From Ceratodon purpureus (Eukaryota; Streptophyta; Bryopsida; Pseudoditrichales; Ditrichaceae), in contig CM026432.1 of the NCBI GenBank assembly GCA_014871385.1, positions 1,877,194-1,941,193 on the forward strand: a stretch of DNA of 64,000 nt. Reading direction: 5' to 3'. Numbering within the stretch: position 1 is the stretch's first letter; every line of letters begins with the position of its first letter. Both the position numbers and the translations under genes were made by a program. The notes below the pieces were generated by a model. That model had not been told where the DNA came from. It was given only the letters and a program-made list of their open reading frames with translations, and did no database searches. Below, piece after piece: positions 10,665 to 23,211 of the stretch.

Positions 10665-13581
10665 AAAAAGTGCTTAACTATTTCCCAATTTCAGCCCCTT
10701 CCATAAACACTAGAGAAAGTGGGATCTACGTTATGTCGATGGAAGATTAAGTTTGAGATACGAAAAATAGACTTGATCTTCTTCAACTTCCCAAAGTTGC
10801 GGGAGAAGACGTTGAGTTTACAATAGAAAACGGAGACGTCGAACTCGGGTAAAGTGAATAGCCTCATTTGAAGAAGTGAACACAACGCTTTCAGGTTTAG
10901 ACCAAAAGTACTTTTAATTTCGCGGGGCCCTCCGCTTGTGAATGAGGGATCTAGAAATGCACCGGTTCGAGTACATCGCAACCAGCGGATTGGCTAGAAG
11001 TACCGTCGGAACGTTTTTGTGAGAGTGTTTTTGACGAAACTTTTGGTGCTCTTAAATTGATTTTTTTTGGTATTGGAATATTCCTTGAGGATGTTTTTGC
11101 AGACTGTGAGTTCTCGGAAAAATAAAAAGTGAAAAATAATTAAATTAAAAATAGACATTTCACGTTATATTCAGTGTGGGGAAAGTGCTAGTGGAATGCA
11201 AGTGCTGTACACTACTGCCACGTCGCAACAGCCAGCTGAACAGTTTCATGGGAACGTCATTACTGAACATCATTATTTTCACCCATAGAGTTCTGTGCAT
11301 AATGCGAGACCGCAAAGGAGGCTGTCAGTTCATGGTACAGTCGTCAATTACAGGATATGGATGGTGTGATTCCTAGGAATATGTTTCTGACAATCAATGC
11401 TGTTTGCCCTCGCGATGGAGAGCCTCGGTGGATCGGACCGTGACGTCGGAGGTGATGGAAATTTCAAATTTGGAGCGGAGCGGAATAATCGCCTGATGCC
11501 GACCGAATCAAGTGCCTTGCAGATCGAGGCTCCAACCGATCGGCCGACTAACGAGGAGAAGAGGTATCGATTTCTGGGTTTCAGTACTCCGGGAAATTAG
11601 GGTTTGAAGGTACAAGGCATGGATTGCGCACAGTGCATGGAATGCATGAAGACGGCTACTGATGGAGGGAGAGACGGCCGCATCTTCTATGCACATTAGG
11701 TGAGCAGCGGAGCAGGCAAGGAAATGCAAGTAACACGAATGTACTACCGCAATTGCAGGTAGTACCGTTTCTCCATATCCAAATTCGGGGCTACTTGTGA
11801 ATGCTGTGAATTTTTTACGCTGTTGGGTATGAAGGTTATAGATGCGAAGGAGTGATTGGGAGCAAGTTAATGGACTCTTATGCGGTCAGTATAGTCGAAC
11901 TCGAGAATTTAGGGTTCAGGTCAGGCTAAGGTTTAGGGAATTTTGTCAGATGTTGTTCATATTGAATATGTTGTTAGCGGCAGCATAAGTTGCGGGAAAG
12001 ACATGTAGTGATATGGGTGTTCCCGTCTCTGGGTGACTGTTGTCGTGATGGTCTTCCACGAGTGATTTTCAGGGCTTATAGAAGCGAATTCGCTATTATT
12101 CAGAGGCCGTTCCTAAGAACATGTTTAGGGTTTGACCTTCTGTAAGACATTGCACATTTTGGAAGTAGCACGCTCCATCAGAAGCATGACTTACTGGATT
12201 CAGAGTGTGAATGGATGCAGCCGGTGATTGCGATATCTCAGGGGACCTCGAAGGTTGCATTGGGAGAGCATGTGTAGCGCACTCGGATATTGACGTCGAG
12301 AGGCTGATTGTTCCATGGAAGCAGTCATGGCTGATCATCCAGTGCGGGCTTAATTTCAGGTACAAAGCACGGTCTTCAACATTCAGAGCTTTGGTATGTA
12401 TATAAGTATCGGAGTATAGTGAAAGAGCTCATTAGTCCTAGGATTACTGATCGTCGTACTCCATTGACGTACATGTCGTAAGTGTGGGTTTAGGGTGTAA
12501 GAGTCGAGGTGAAGAAATTGCTGATACGAATTGGCAGAAGCGTCGGCGATGTGCCCGCTGGGCACGATGTTGACGATGGTGGCACGCGTTCTCGGCCATG
12601 TCCATCACCGGGTGCAAAGTTAGCTGATCTACACTCCTGCATAGCGCGCTACGATGCGTTAGAACATCTGGCAGTGGCGAGCTTTCATTGAACTATACTG
12701 TGAGTAGTTTGTTTCCTTACGCTTGAACTTGCTGCTAGTCGAGGAATTGCGAACGTGTTCGACAAGTCATGGGAGCAATGCCGAAGCGGGACTTAAAGTA
12801 TGTATGCCGTTGAGTTCGTCTCTCCAAGACATGTGAAGTCCTGAATTTTCTCATTGGAATTGGGTTTCGGGTGGTGAAGCATTCACGGCGCATGCACACC
12901 TATCTTTTCTGGATGTTTTAGCGCTTTTGTGAGGTCCCAGCACCTGAAGAGCAGTTGCTAAGCACGGAGGACCTTATTTCTGAGTTTCGAGTTCTATGTC
13001 CTCGGGTTGAGAGGATAATTGTATTCTTAAAAGCACTTCCCTGATGCATGGAGAACTACTCACTGATACAGGATGAAGGATGATAAGATGTATCAGTGCT
13101 CTTCCTTGGCTGATATTTACGAACGTCGTGCAGGATTGTGATTGATAGAAGCCGACCCTGAGCTGCATGACGATGAGAAGAACGTGAGAAGAGTTTTACT
13201 CTCCCATGCCAATCAGCACGGAGTAGAAATCGCCGTAATATAGTTCTTCACGTCCTGCACCTTCCAGCTAGAAGAACAGCAAGAGATAGTTGAGTCTGAT
13301 CCGTATGTGATGCTGGGCTATCCTTAAATGTTCCATTGAAGTCATAGATCTTGAATCAGGGACCTGACATTTCACGAAGGATTCGGTACGTTCTAGATCT
13401 GGCAGAGTTGCGGACTGCGCATGTGGCTGACCTCGGCCCTCTGTGAGTGATCCGACTTTTGTTCGGAATAGTTTATCCTTTCAAGGTTTCGGTGGATTCC
13501 TGAAGGCACCAAGCGGATTGACACTGCTGCCAGGAGGAGAACTCCTTGTAACTGTCGAACGCTTCTGTTCCACGTTCACTT
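10665..13581 (+). promoter_or_regulatory. Left subterminal and upstream region of the transposase gene
   Basis: No long reading frame. Several AGGGTTT / TTAGGGTTT telo-box-like motifs occur (near 11,598, 11,912, 12,126 and 12,491), of the kind common around transcription starts of plant genes. GT/AG-rich spacing would allow 5' UTR introns, but I cannot place exons. I assign it to the transposase by position only. Confidence 0.35.
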
Positions 13582-16500
13582 ATGGGGAACCAGAAAAATA
13601 AGCGGTCCAGGCATGCAGCGTCTGCGCGGAGAGAACTAAGGCTGGAGGAGAGCCAGCGGCGGGAGATAGAGCTGAAAGCGAGAGCGGAGCAGGAACGCAT
13701 TCGGCTCTTGAGGTGCTGCTCATCAACTCAGCCGCCCATACTCATCCGTCATTCATGCTTCTTTCAGTGTGTGTGATTCTGAATTGTGTGTTGTCCAGAA
13801 CTTGGAGTATTTAAATGGATAGAGAGAATACTACAGAGGGGCGGCCAAACCAGAGAACATGAAGGATAAGTTCTTTGTGGCCATACTCATTGCAGGGCTG
13901 AACAACAGCGCGAGCACCGCAGGACATGGAGATCCCGGGTTCAGTCGGATCAGCTTAGGGTTGCAATTGAAAATGCAGGGCGTGAAGAACGTCCGCAGCC
14001 CTCTTTGGGAGAAGAGCCTCCCGTTGATTTGAACGGGGATGAAGAGCAGTGGGAGCCCATTCGGGAGGTGGAGAATAGAGGAGGTGAGGTGAGCGAGGCA
14101 GACACCGTGGACGAGGATTTGGAGGGCGTCACTCAGGCAACGGACTTTGCAGCTGATGATCTCAGGGACAATGACTGCACCAGAATGACACCACGCAACC
14201 GCAAGTGCTGGACTGCGACGAGGACGGGTGTCACTGCACTTATTCGCGTGCTGGATGCAAGTTTCACGGACGAAGAGAAGAAGGTGGTCCTGCATCGCTA
14301 CTTTGCGGATGACCGCATCAAGGCGCTGGACCCAGAGTGGTGCGAACAGGTGAATAATTTGCCAGTGGCCACTACAACGGTCCAGAGCCTTAGAGGGGCA
14401 TTGCAAAGAATCCGTTCCACATCTATTCAAGGAAAGGCCAAGGTAAGAAATATAGTGCTGACGGCAGCCGTCTCCAAGGGTGAGTCACAGCGAATGATTT
14501 GCGAGGCATTAGGGGCGTCACGGTACCTTGTTCGTAAGGCTTTCCTGCGGCGTGCAGAAGTTGATGAAACGGGTGAAAATCTATGGGCGGGGGGGGACAG
14601 AAAACGAAGAAGGGATGCACTCAGTGAAGAAGAACGCGGTACAGTCTGCTCTTGGTGGGAGACGGAAACCACAGTCTCTCCAAACAAGAAGGACGTTAAA
14701 CGCAGAAGAATTTCAGCAAAGGAGTATGAGACACACGCGACTCATTACTTGCAAACGTCGCAGGTATGCCTCAGTTCACCATAGCAGACACCGTCTGCTT
14801 TCAGGCATTTCATTTTTCAATTCATGGCAGTTGGGGGGTGCGGTTTAGGGCGGCGCGATGCTTGCATCATGACTATATTCGAATGCCTATGAATTATAAA
14901 CAGTCTGCTGTACGTTAGTTTCAGCTCCGGCTTCGTACTAATGCTTACCCGTGTATGCCCTGACGCCAATGCTCTTCCTCGCTGCGTTCCGGTGTATGCC
15001 CCAGATGCTGGTTGAACTGCCGCGAAGTAGTTGTGCAGAGTACATGATGTAGGAATGTGCGCTTCTATTACAATGGAAGTCACTGTACTCGGCTCTCTTC
15101 CAGGTGAGGGATAGGACGAGTGGGACGATTCCTGAATTAAGCTGAGTAGACGATTCGTGCGAGTGGTTCACTGGGCGACTGACCGAGAGGAGGTATACGA
15201 TGCTGGAATTTGCCTTCGCTCACGGCCCTCGGAAAGAGAAACCTAAGCATTCAGGAGCAGAGTGGTGGATTCAGGGTTTAGATTAGGAAGGGATAGCTGC
15301 GGCTGTTGCATTGTTTTCAATGTGACCTGCCCTGGTTGCTCCGTCAATCTCGGCACTCTAAGCATACATGGAGCAGGACTGACTTAAAGAGATTGGTCAC
15401 TTACTCCTACTTATTGCAAGCGTGAACGTCCTTCCGAAGGAGTGTAGCCATGAGGTTTGTGTCATGTAAGTGTGGATGTCTGATATCCATTTTTTATGTC
15501 CTACTTGTAGGGCCGTCACCTTGTTTGCAGCGCCACTGCTTTCGACCACTCAGGAACCTGTTCAACCAGATGTGTAAACCTTAGGGAAGGGGCACAGTTC
15601 CAACGTAGGCTCATTGTTGGGGCCATCGGGGCAGGGTGAAGGACTCGATGGAGCTTGTAGATGACTTCTAAAGTGGACACCGCCTGAGCTTTAGCATTTC
15701 TTTTTCAGCACTTTGCAATCTCAGTTACTTTTCGAATTCGTGTTCATGAGCGGTATGTCTATCAGTGCATGGCACTGAAATTGTACAGCCGAGGCATTGT
15801 CTATGACGGAAGTGCGGGTGCGATAGCACTTGCCCACGCCCGGGCAGTGTGTGGGGACACTTTTGCGCCGGTTCAATGAACTCTTTTCGTGTCATTCCGT
15901 TTTCCCGTTTGTCTACTTGACATCTGCTGTCACTTCGCTTTTCGGGCCCGCTTGCCTCAGTCGTTGCGTCGACTGAAGGTATTCTGAAAGCCTGCTAACT
16001 GACTGTGGGCAATAGAGCAGCTTCCTCTACTTCGAGCTCCTTATTAGTCGTGCTCATCTTAACTGCCTCTTGATTTGTGGCTCGCAGTTGGAGTTCCATG
16101 CCAGGTTTAGAGAAGCAAACGAACAAAGCCAGGTGGGGTTGCGGGCGTTCGAACTTTTGAAGCCATTTTTTGTCAGGCGTCTACTGGAAAGGAACACTTG
16201 TGCGTGCCGCTACCACTGCGAAATGGCGGAATTGAGAATGGGATGGAACAACATGAGAACAGCCACGAAGGGCATACACGGGCGACACTGCAGTTGTGAT
16301 TGCGAGGTCTGCGAGAGTCCACCAAGTGCAGCGACGACTTCATTGGGTCAGGGAGGGACTTGTCATGCAGAGCTGACGCATTTCACTGGATTGACGGATC
16401 TTTGGCATAGCGTCTTGTGCCCGGTAGAGGGGGACGGTTGGCATAATCCCAAGTGCATCAAGGGTGAATGCCAGCAATGCGGAGTGGACATGCTTCAGTT

Positions 16501-18774
16501 CTGTCCAAGGGAGATGGATAGCCAAGAAACTCTCATGGTACAGTGGCACAACTTCGAAATGGTGGTGCACGGCAGGACTAAGGCAGGTAAGGAGAACAAA
16601 GTGCTGCGGATGGCTTATCAGAATACTCCTGCTCCTGTCTACGTGGACTACTTGACGAAGAAGCTAAGAGCATTCATCGTGCATAACTACATAGCCAAAT
16701 GGCAGGCGGAGCGATTCAAAGAGTCCATCGACACCTTCCCTCCTGATTCTATACTGTCAGCTGTAGATTTCGCGGAGAACTACACGTTCCAGCCTTACCA
16801 GGAAATTCAGTCCATGCACTGGCTGCAGCACCAGATTACCATATTGGTCCATATCTGCTACAGGTGGAATCCGGCTTTCCTCGCAGATCCAACTTCAGAT
16901 GTCCCTAAGCTACTCACGGAGTATCACTACTATATTAGTGATGCCCCTGAGCACGACACGTTGTTTGTGCAGCACTGCTTTGCATTGCATTGGAGACACC
17001 TCACGGATAGGGGAATAAAACCTAATGAACATATAGTGTGGTCTGATGGGTGCGCAGCCCAGTTCAAGTCAAGGAGGTGTTGGTATCACGTGTCCAGGTA
17101 TTTACACCCCTTCAGCCACTCCTGTGTTTATTTTGTTGTCAATCTCTGTAAACTGATGAGGAAGTCTTTCATTCTTCATGTTCGTGGATCCTGTGCCGGT
17201 AGGTATCCTTCCACGACAGTCATGCCGGAGCTCCCGAACGGGTGTCGAATGGTGTGGTCTTACTTCGGGAGCGGGCACGGGAAGGGGCTCCATGACGGGG
17301 CAGGGGCAATGCTCAAGTGTGCTATCCGAAGCGAGGAGATGAATTTTGAGTCTCGTACCAAACTTCAGACTGCTGCAGATGTCGTAGCCTTCTGTAATCG
17401 TAAGGAGCAGGAAGAGCACAGGGCATATCCAAAAGCACGGGGAAGTCTTATAAGGTACTTCCATTTGATCGATGTAAATGCCGTGGACAGGACAAGGGAC
17501 CTCGATTGTCGAAGCATACCCGGCACTCGATCAGTACACTCAGTTTCATCTGTGTCGGCGACCAATGTCACGTTATTGCATATCCGACAGCTATCATGTT
17601 TTTGTCCTGAGTGCATGGACGACAACCCCATGTTCTGCACAAGGCAGAATCACGTACGGCAATGGGCCCTTACGGTCTTGCAACCTTTGACGCCATTTCA
17701 GGTGAGCCTGAATCGTTAGTACCGAAATTCAAGAGTCCTGTTGAACGTTTGAGAGCGTCTGCTAGGGATTGGTTGGGATGCTAGAGCGGTTTAGGGTCAC
17801 TGTCATACGTGGATTGAGAAGAGGGCAATGTGCTTTGTCGGGATTCCTGGATTTAGAGAAGTTTTGTAAGTGTCTGCATGCCGTCGACGACGCTTCCCTA
17901 AACGATTCTCGGGAATTTGCCGTGCGCGCTTGCGATAGTCCTCTTCCCTATGTCTGTTTCTGGCTACCCTCTGTCAGGGAACATACTCGGTTACAGAGGC
18001 AGCGTGCTTTGAGAAGGGCGCAAAGAGATGCTTGGTAGCTGGTCTCCCTTCTTCTGTGGAGAAGTTGGCAAAACAGTGAGATTTGGTGATTTCTGAGAAC
18101 TTGTATATACTCTGGAAAACCTTCATAGATTAATGTGACATGGGATCTGTAATGCACAGAGCATGGGCCCGGCGACGCGGCTACAGCGAGCGAGTGAGGG
18201 GTGCGCAGCGACGGGGGAGGCGGACGGTGTTCCCTCTCTGGAGGAGAGTCTGGAGAATGGGGAAGGAGTCCGGGTTGAGGGAACCCAGCCGGACTCAGGA
18301 CAAGGATCTGCTGAATTTCAAGACGACCTCATTGACGAGGGCGACGAGGACGAGGACGATGAATTGGACTCTGAGGCGCAGAGGGTCGAGGCTGGGGATA
18401 CATACGTTGTCTATACTGACCGGCCCGAACACGGAGACCGCTTCTTCTTGGTGCTCTGTGACATGCCTGTCCATAATAACAGCTCCACTTTCACAGATGG
18501 ATGGGGCTGCACTTGGCCAAAGGATACGATGCTGATCAGTGGAACCTATTATAGACGAATCCGTAGTGTGGGACGGGACGCTTCCTCCTTTAGGTACGAG
18601 CTCCTGGAAGATGAGCCGAAGGCATGGAACTATTCGCATCTCGTTGTGCAATCGAGGGTTGACCTCACGCAGTACAAGAGCAACAAAAAGAATCCTCGAT
18701 TCAAGATGTCTCCAGAAACACGAGAGACAATTCTATCCAATGTTGAGGAGAGGCAGGCGTATAATGCTCATTGA
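13582..18774 (+). CDS. Transposase of the giant element, four exons, 1,075 residues, DDD core
   Basis: Exons 13,582-13,712, 13,896-14,763, 16,088-17,701 and 18,160-18,774. Each junction has GT/AG sites and matching phase (2/1, 0, 0), giving one open frame with no stop. Visible parts: a charged helical N-terminus (1-60), an acidic stretch, a helix-turn-helix-like segment near residues 237-262 (SQRMICEALGASRYLVRKA), and a Cys/His-rich zinc-binding region near 370-500 (CACRYHC, HCSCDCEVC, CQQCG). The catalytic core has candidate acidic residues D560 (AVDFAENY), D653 (VWSDGCAAQFKS) and D736 (GHGKGLHDGAGA). This core resembles a family of uncharacterised DDD/E transposase-like proteins found in animals and plants. 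The last exon adds an acidic linker and a C-terminal domain. It would cut the element at its TIRs. The superfamily (Sola-like is my guess) is unproven. Confidence 0.85.
14764..16087 (+). other. Transposase intron 2, shares sequence with intron 2 of the right-arm gene
   Basis: A 1.3-kb intron, donor CAG|GTATGCC and acceptor CTCGCAG|TTGG. From about 14,884 to about 15,710 it is similar, in reverse complement, to about 36,412-35,590. The shared blocks include CTATGAATTATAAACAG, CTTACCCGTGTATGCCCTGA and CTCCGAAGGA-like DNA around GTAGCCATGAGGTT. The flanking exons of the two genes are not visibly related. Confidence 0.8.
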
Positions 18775-19800
18775 CAAGGAATTTCCCGCCCTTTCTTGGA
18801 GAGCGAGAAGCTAGATCAGGAATCCGGGTGCAGTAGTAGACAAAATCATTTCCATGGCCATCGTCGCTGTTGCGCGCTGGTGATGTCACAGAGCAAGCGA
18901 AGTGGGACTCCAGAGCTGCTGGTCGGATTCAGGAGGTACATTCTCATCTTCTTCTCTTGCAGGTTGAGTTCCAGATGGAGAGCTCTTGCGACTGCTTTGT
19001 ATGTTTGATGCCGTCATTACTGTGATTGTATGAAGTAGTAGTGTCTGAAGGTTGAGAGAGCATGTAGGTCTTGAGTGGGTAAGTTTACCGCATGTGATGG
19101 CACGTGGGTGTGCTATGGTGGACTTAATCCAGCTGAGGCTTTGAGGTTTGGGATTGTTTAGGTTTAGGAGCCTTTTCAGGATCGGTTAGTGTCTGTGATC
19201 CGGGGTTTGATGCAGCTGTGGGTTTGCGTTTGGTTGCTACGAGGGTAGAATTATGAGTAACTGATGTAAATTAGGTTTTGAATCAGATGCTGAGGATGAG
19301 TTTTTCCATATGCTACTGATGGGGAGAGATTTTGGGAAGTGAGCGCATTGAAGAGAATATCGTACATGAGTTCAATTTGAAATGATATCGTTCTCTGCTG
19401 TGTTGGCAGGGAAATTTGGCTCTGGAGCTTTGAGGATGGGCAATTGTTAGGAGTAAGGTGTAGTAATGTCGGCATTGGGAAACGGAGGGAGGGTGGATAC
19501 TGGATAAACAAGAGGGCATTGTAGGTTTAGGGTTATACACGAGCGGGTGGAATCAGTGTAGCGAACAGGTGGAGAGTTGGAGCGAGCTCGTGCAGTATGG
19601 TTGTGCTCACGTAAGGAGCCGGGCAGGGGAGCCATGAGAGGCGAGGGCGAGGGCCCATTCGGGGCAGGGGGGACGGCGGCGGGGGCAGGTTTTGAGCTCT
19701 GGACAGGGAGAGGGAGGGGCAAGTTTGGGAAGGAAGGAGGACATGCGGAGAGTCACAAGGACGGGGGTGATAGCGTCCGGAGGGTTGGCAGCTGTAGGGT
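18775..19800 (+). other. Spacer between transposase and polymerase epsilon fragment
   Basis: Noncoding. Telo-box-like TTTAGGGTT occurs at about 19,531. It may include the captured promoter of the polymerase epsilon gene, because the fragment starts near that gene's first exon. Confidence 0.35.
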
Positions 19801-22800
19801 ATGGCGGACCTCCGAGGTCGCTCTGGAGGCAAGCTTTGGGTACCAGATTTTCAGCGAAGGCGAGCCTCGTCTCGGATGGCTTCTGAACATGGTCTCGGTA
19901 TGTTAGTCTCCTTAATTCAATCTGTTAATCGGTGCCTCCTGCTGCACATTTCTATGTGCAGGCTATTCTATTTAGAATGGGATCCTCAATTTCTAGTTGG
20001 CCGTCCATTATTCTAAGATGGTTAGATAGACTGTGTAGTTTCACAGTTTGTCCTCTTCTTGTCGTTAACCATGGGGTCTGTACTCTGGCTCTATGGCTTT
20101 GGGCAGATTGTAACATTTTGGTTCTTCTGTTTAAGTGATTTGCACACTGTGTATTTTTTCTCTAGTTTACATTTCGAGTAGCCTTCTTTAGCGTTGCCCT
20201 GTGATGAAACGTGTGGAGTTTGCGGGTGAGGGTTTGTGAGTCTTGATGTATTATTTTTTTTGTTCTTGAATTTGGAGCCGTCGGCAATGGATGATCCCAA
20301 AAATGATAATACCACATATAGCTGTGTCAATCTCTACTTCATGTGCCAGGTATGCTGCACTTCTTATGCTAAACAGCTCTGGTTGTAGTGCGCAATGCCT
20401 TGAAGTGCAAGTGCTTTTTTTTCTCCCAGGATTCTAGCTGTATGTCATCGTGTAGTCATTCCTCGTCCACTTGTGGGATGTTGTCATCGGAAAGGGAATG
20501 TTTACACTGGCCATCATGCCAGCGAACATACTGTGGTGCTCATGAAGTTGTATATGTATTGAGGATGGATCTACATTCAAGGCACAAGTGAAGTTTGCCC
20601 CTTGCTTCTACCTGGGAACGAAGGTATTTTTTAGTTCTGGGCGGTAAAATTCGTTTCGCAGATTTTATGCAGAAAGCCTGAAGACACACCTAGGTGTCTT
20701 CCCAGTTGTACATGTAATTGACGTGCGAGAATAGCGTACTCCTTCTTGGGATCTTCTTCAAACTATTGAAAGTTACTGTAGGAAGTGTTGAAAGCCAAAA
20801 AATATCGCATTACCCTCTTCTATTCAGTTCATCAGGACTTATTTGTGTGATACTCATAATGGTTTACACTTGCAGGAAAACACGGAGTTAGAGGTTGATT
20901 CTTACCTAAACGGCGATATGAGGGGCAAATTGCAAATATTGAGGTAGTTAACAAAGAGGACCTGGACTTGGTGAGTGACGTTTTTTTGAATCCCCTGGCA
21001 AACAATATTGCATGTATGTGATTTTCTTGCTTAGAGAGAAGATTGAGAGACCTTTAATCGAATTTGCTTCTTTAAGATTACATTATGATACTTGTTTAAG
21101 GAGTCGTTTGTTCGGAAACTCTACTCCTATTAACTCCTCTTGTTAAATTCTGTTCTCGGTCGGGACTGCAATAGCTCTGCTGGATTGTTTGTAACGGCAC
21201 TTCCTTTTAGGATTAACTTAACAGCTCAATTTTTACAATCAGTTATCTAGGTATCGCAGAAAAATCACCTTCCAGAATTGCGACGTAAATACTTGAAAAT
21301 CAGCTTTAACACTGTGCAAAACCTGATGAGTGTTAAGAGTGAGTTGCTACCCTTAGTTGAGCGACATCAAGCAAAATTGGATGCCGCGGAGGCCTATGAG
21401 TCACTCTTCAACAATTCAGTGTAAGAGGATAGAATTTTAATCATGCCTTAGAATATTTTAGTTTGTATGAACTGTATTTAGTTTTTAAATGATCTTTGTT
21501 TTTTCTTAGAACACCACTTCCTGTGTTTTTTTAAAAGGCTTAGAGCTTGCATTTTTACTTGTGCAGTTCATCTGCAGAGGATTTGTAGGTCTCCCTGTGC
21601 ATGTGGTATCTGATGAAGTTAGTGGTGGGTTTCAGAACTGAACTGTAACCTGGAAAAATTCAAGACTACGTCGAAAATATGGTGGACTTCAGAGAGTGCG
21701 ATGTTCCGAACCTGGGTCCCTCTTCCAATTGATAATGGTGAGTCGTGATAGTCATGCCCTCGACCTTCACATGAGAAATTGGACCTTCTTTAAGCAATTT
21801 AGAGATTCTTACTGTGGCTCTGGGTATACTTCCCACAATGTTGGATACTATGTGAAACAATGTAGTGCCTTCTGCAGATATCAGGTGTGGTCTTTGGTAC
21901 ATGGTTAGTGTGGAATCCTCTCAGACAAAGTTGCAAAGAAGAACATATCTTTTGCAGCGTGCGAAGGTGCGGGTTTGTGCATTTGATATCGACACAACAA
22001 AGCTGCCTTTGAAGTTTACAGATGCAACTTATCATGACAGTGTGATGATGATTTCATACATGATTGATGGCCAAGGTTCTATTCAAGTTAATCGAGAGGT
22101 ACATTTTCATCCTCAATCATTCTCACGGGCATGAAGTTATTCAGCAAGTTGATCCTTTTAGTTTGAGCACAATTACTGGCCTAAAGTTTATTAAACGAAT
22201 TGAGTTTTGGTCCTTTCAGTATGTCCTTAGCAATGTGCAAGCTAGAACTGGACTGATAGCGTTTGTTGTGTGGTATACAGTGTGTTGGCGCCGAGATTGA
22301 AGACTTAGACTATACCTCAAAGCCGGAGTTCGAAGGTTACTTCAAGGTTACCAACACAGGAACTGAGGTGGGACATGCTTCAGTGATTGTCACAATGTAT
22401 GGTTCGCTATATGACCTCTGAACGACTATTTAAATGCTGAGCTTCTTTACTTGTTACGAAGTCCAACGTTGAGGATTTATCATATTGTCTACATTACACA
22501 GTCTTCTGATTGTCTAATTGTGAAAACTATGTCAATTTGAATATGAAGCTGTAGTCCTTGTCTGTGTAATTCGAATAATAAGGTATGATGCAAAACGAAC
22601 GCTACATAGTTGCATTGGGCTCGTGCAGCTTGGGGATCGTTTACTACAAGATCCGGACTGTCCTGGGTTCACTGACCTAGGTCACTGAGATTTGCAGAAA
22701 GAGCTGCTTGTTAGCTGGTTCTGTCACATGCGAGAAGTGAAGCCAAGTATCTACGTCACCTACAACGGTGACTTCTTCGATTGGCCTTTTATTCAAGCCC

Positions 22801-23211
22801 GTGCTCTTCATCATGGAATGAGAATGCACGACGTAAGTTTCTTTGGTAATGTACATTACATTTAGTCATGGACTGTTTTTCTCTTGAGTGGACTTCGTAA
22901 ACAAGCTCAGAAGTAGAACTTGCCAATTCTTATAATGTATTCCGCAAGTGCAGTAGTATCTATCTGTTCTGTGATATAAATGGTCAATTTGGGCACTGTA
23001 AAACTCTTTGGAGCACTGGCTACATTCTTTCTAGCAGTGTGAAAGTAGCACATCCATGCTGATGATAGTCGTCCTGACTCTGTAACAGGAGATAGGATTT
23101 CAACACAACGAGTAGCAGGGAGAGCGTTTCTGTAAATTCGCCTGTCACTTGGATTGCTTCGCCTGGGTGAAGCGCAACAATTACTTGCCGCAGGGAAGCC
23201 AAGGCCTCAAG
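19801..23211 (+). pseudogene. Captured DNA polymerase epsilon catalytic subunit fragment, copy A (ten exons)
   Basis: Intron-bearing N-terminal part of the plant POL2-type catalytic subunit. Exons are recognised near: end of exon 1 at 19,897 (EGEPRLGWLL), 20,279-20,349, 20,564-20,623, 20,876-20,970, 21,251-21,420, about 21,650-21,737, 21,878-22,098, 22,281-22,367, 22,698-22,832 and 23,089-23,211. The last exons include exonuclease-domain motifs VRVCAFDIDTTKLPLKF (the usual DIE triad reads DID) and YVTYNGDFFDWPFIQAR. The copy is broken: a one-base frameshift in exon 4 near 20,905-20,911, another in exon 6, and a TAG stop at 23,113-23,115 in exon 10. The gene stops after exon 10, so the polymerase domain is missing. 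The introns show that capture was from genomic DNA, not mRNA. Confidence 0.88.
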
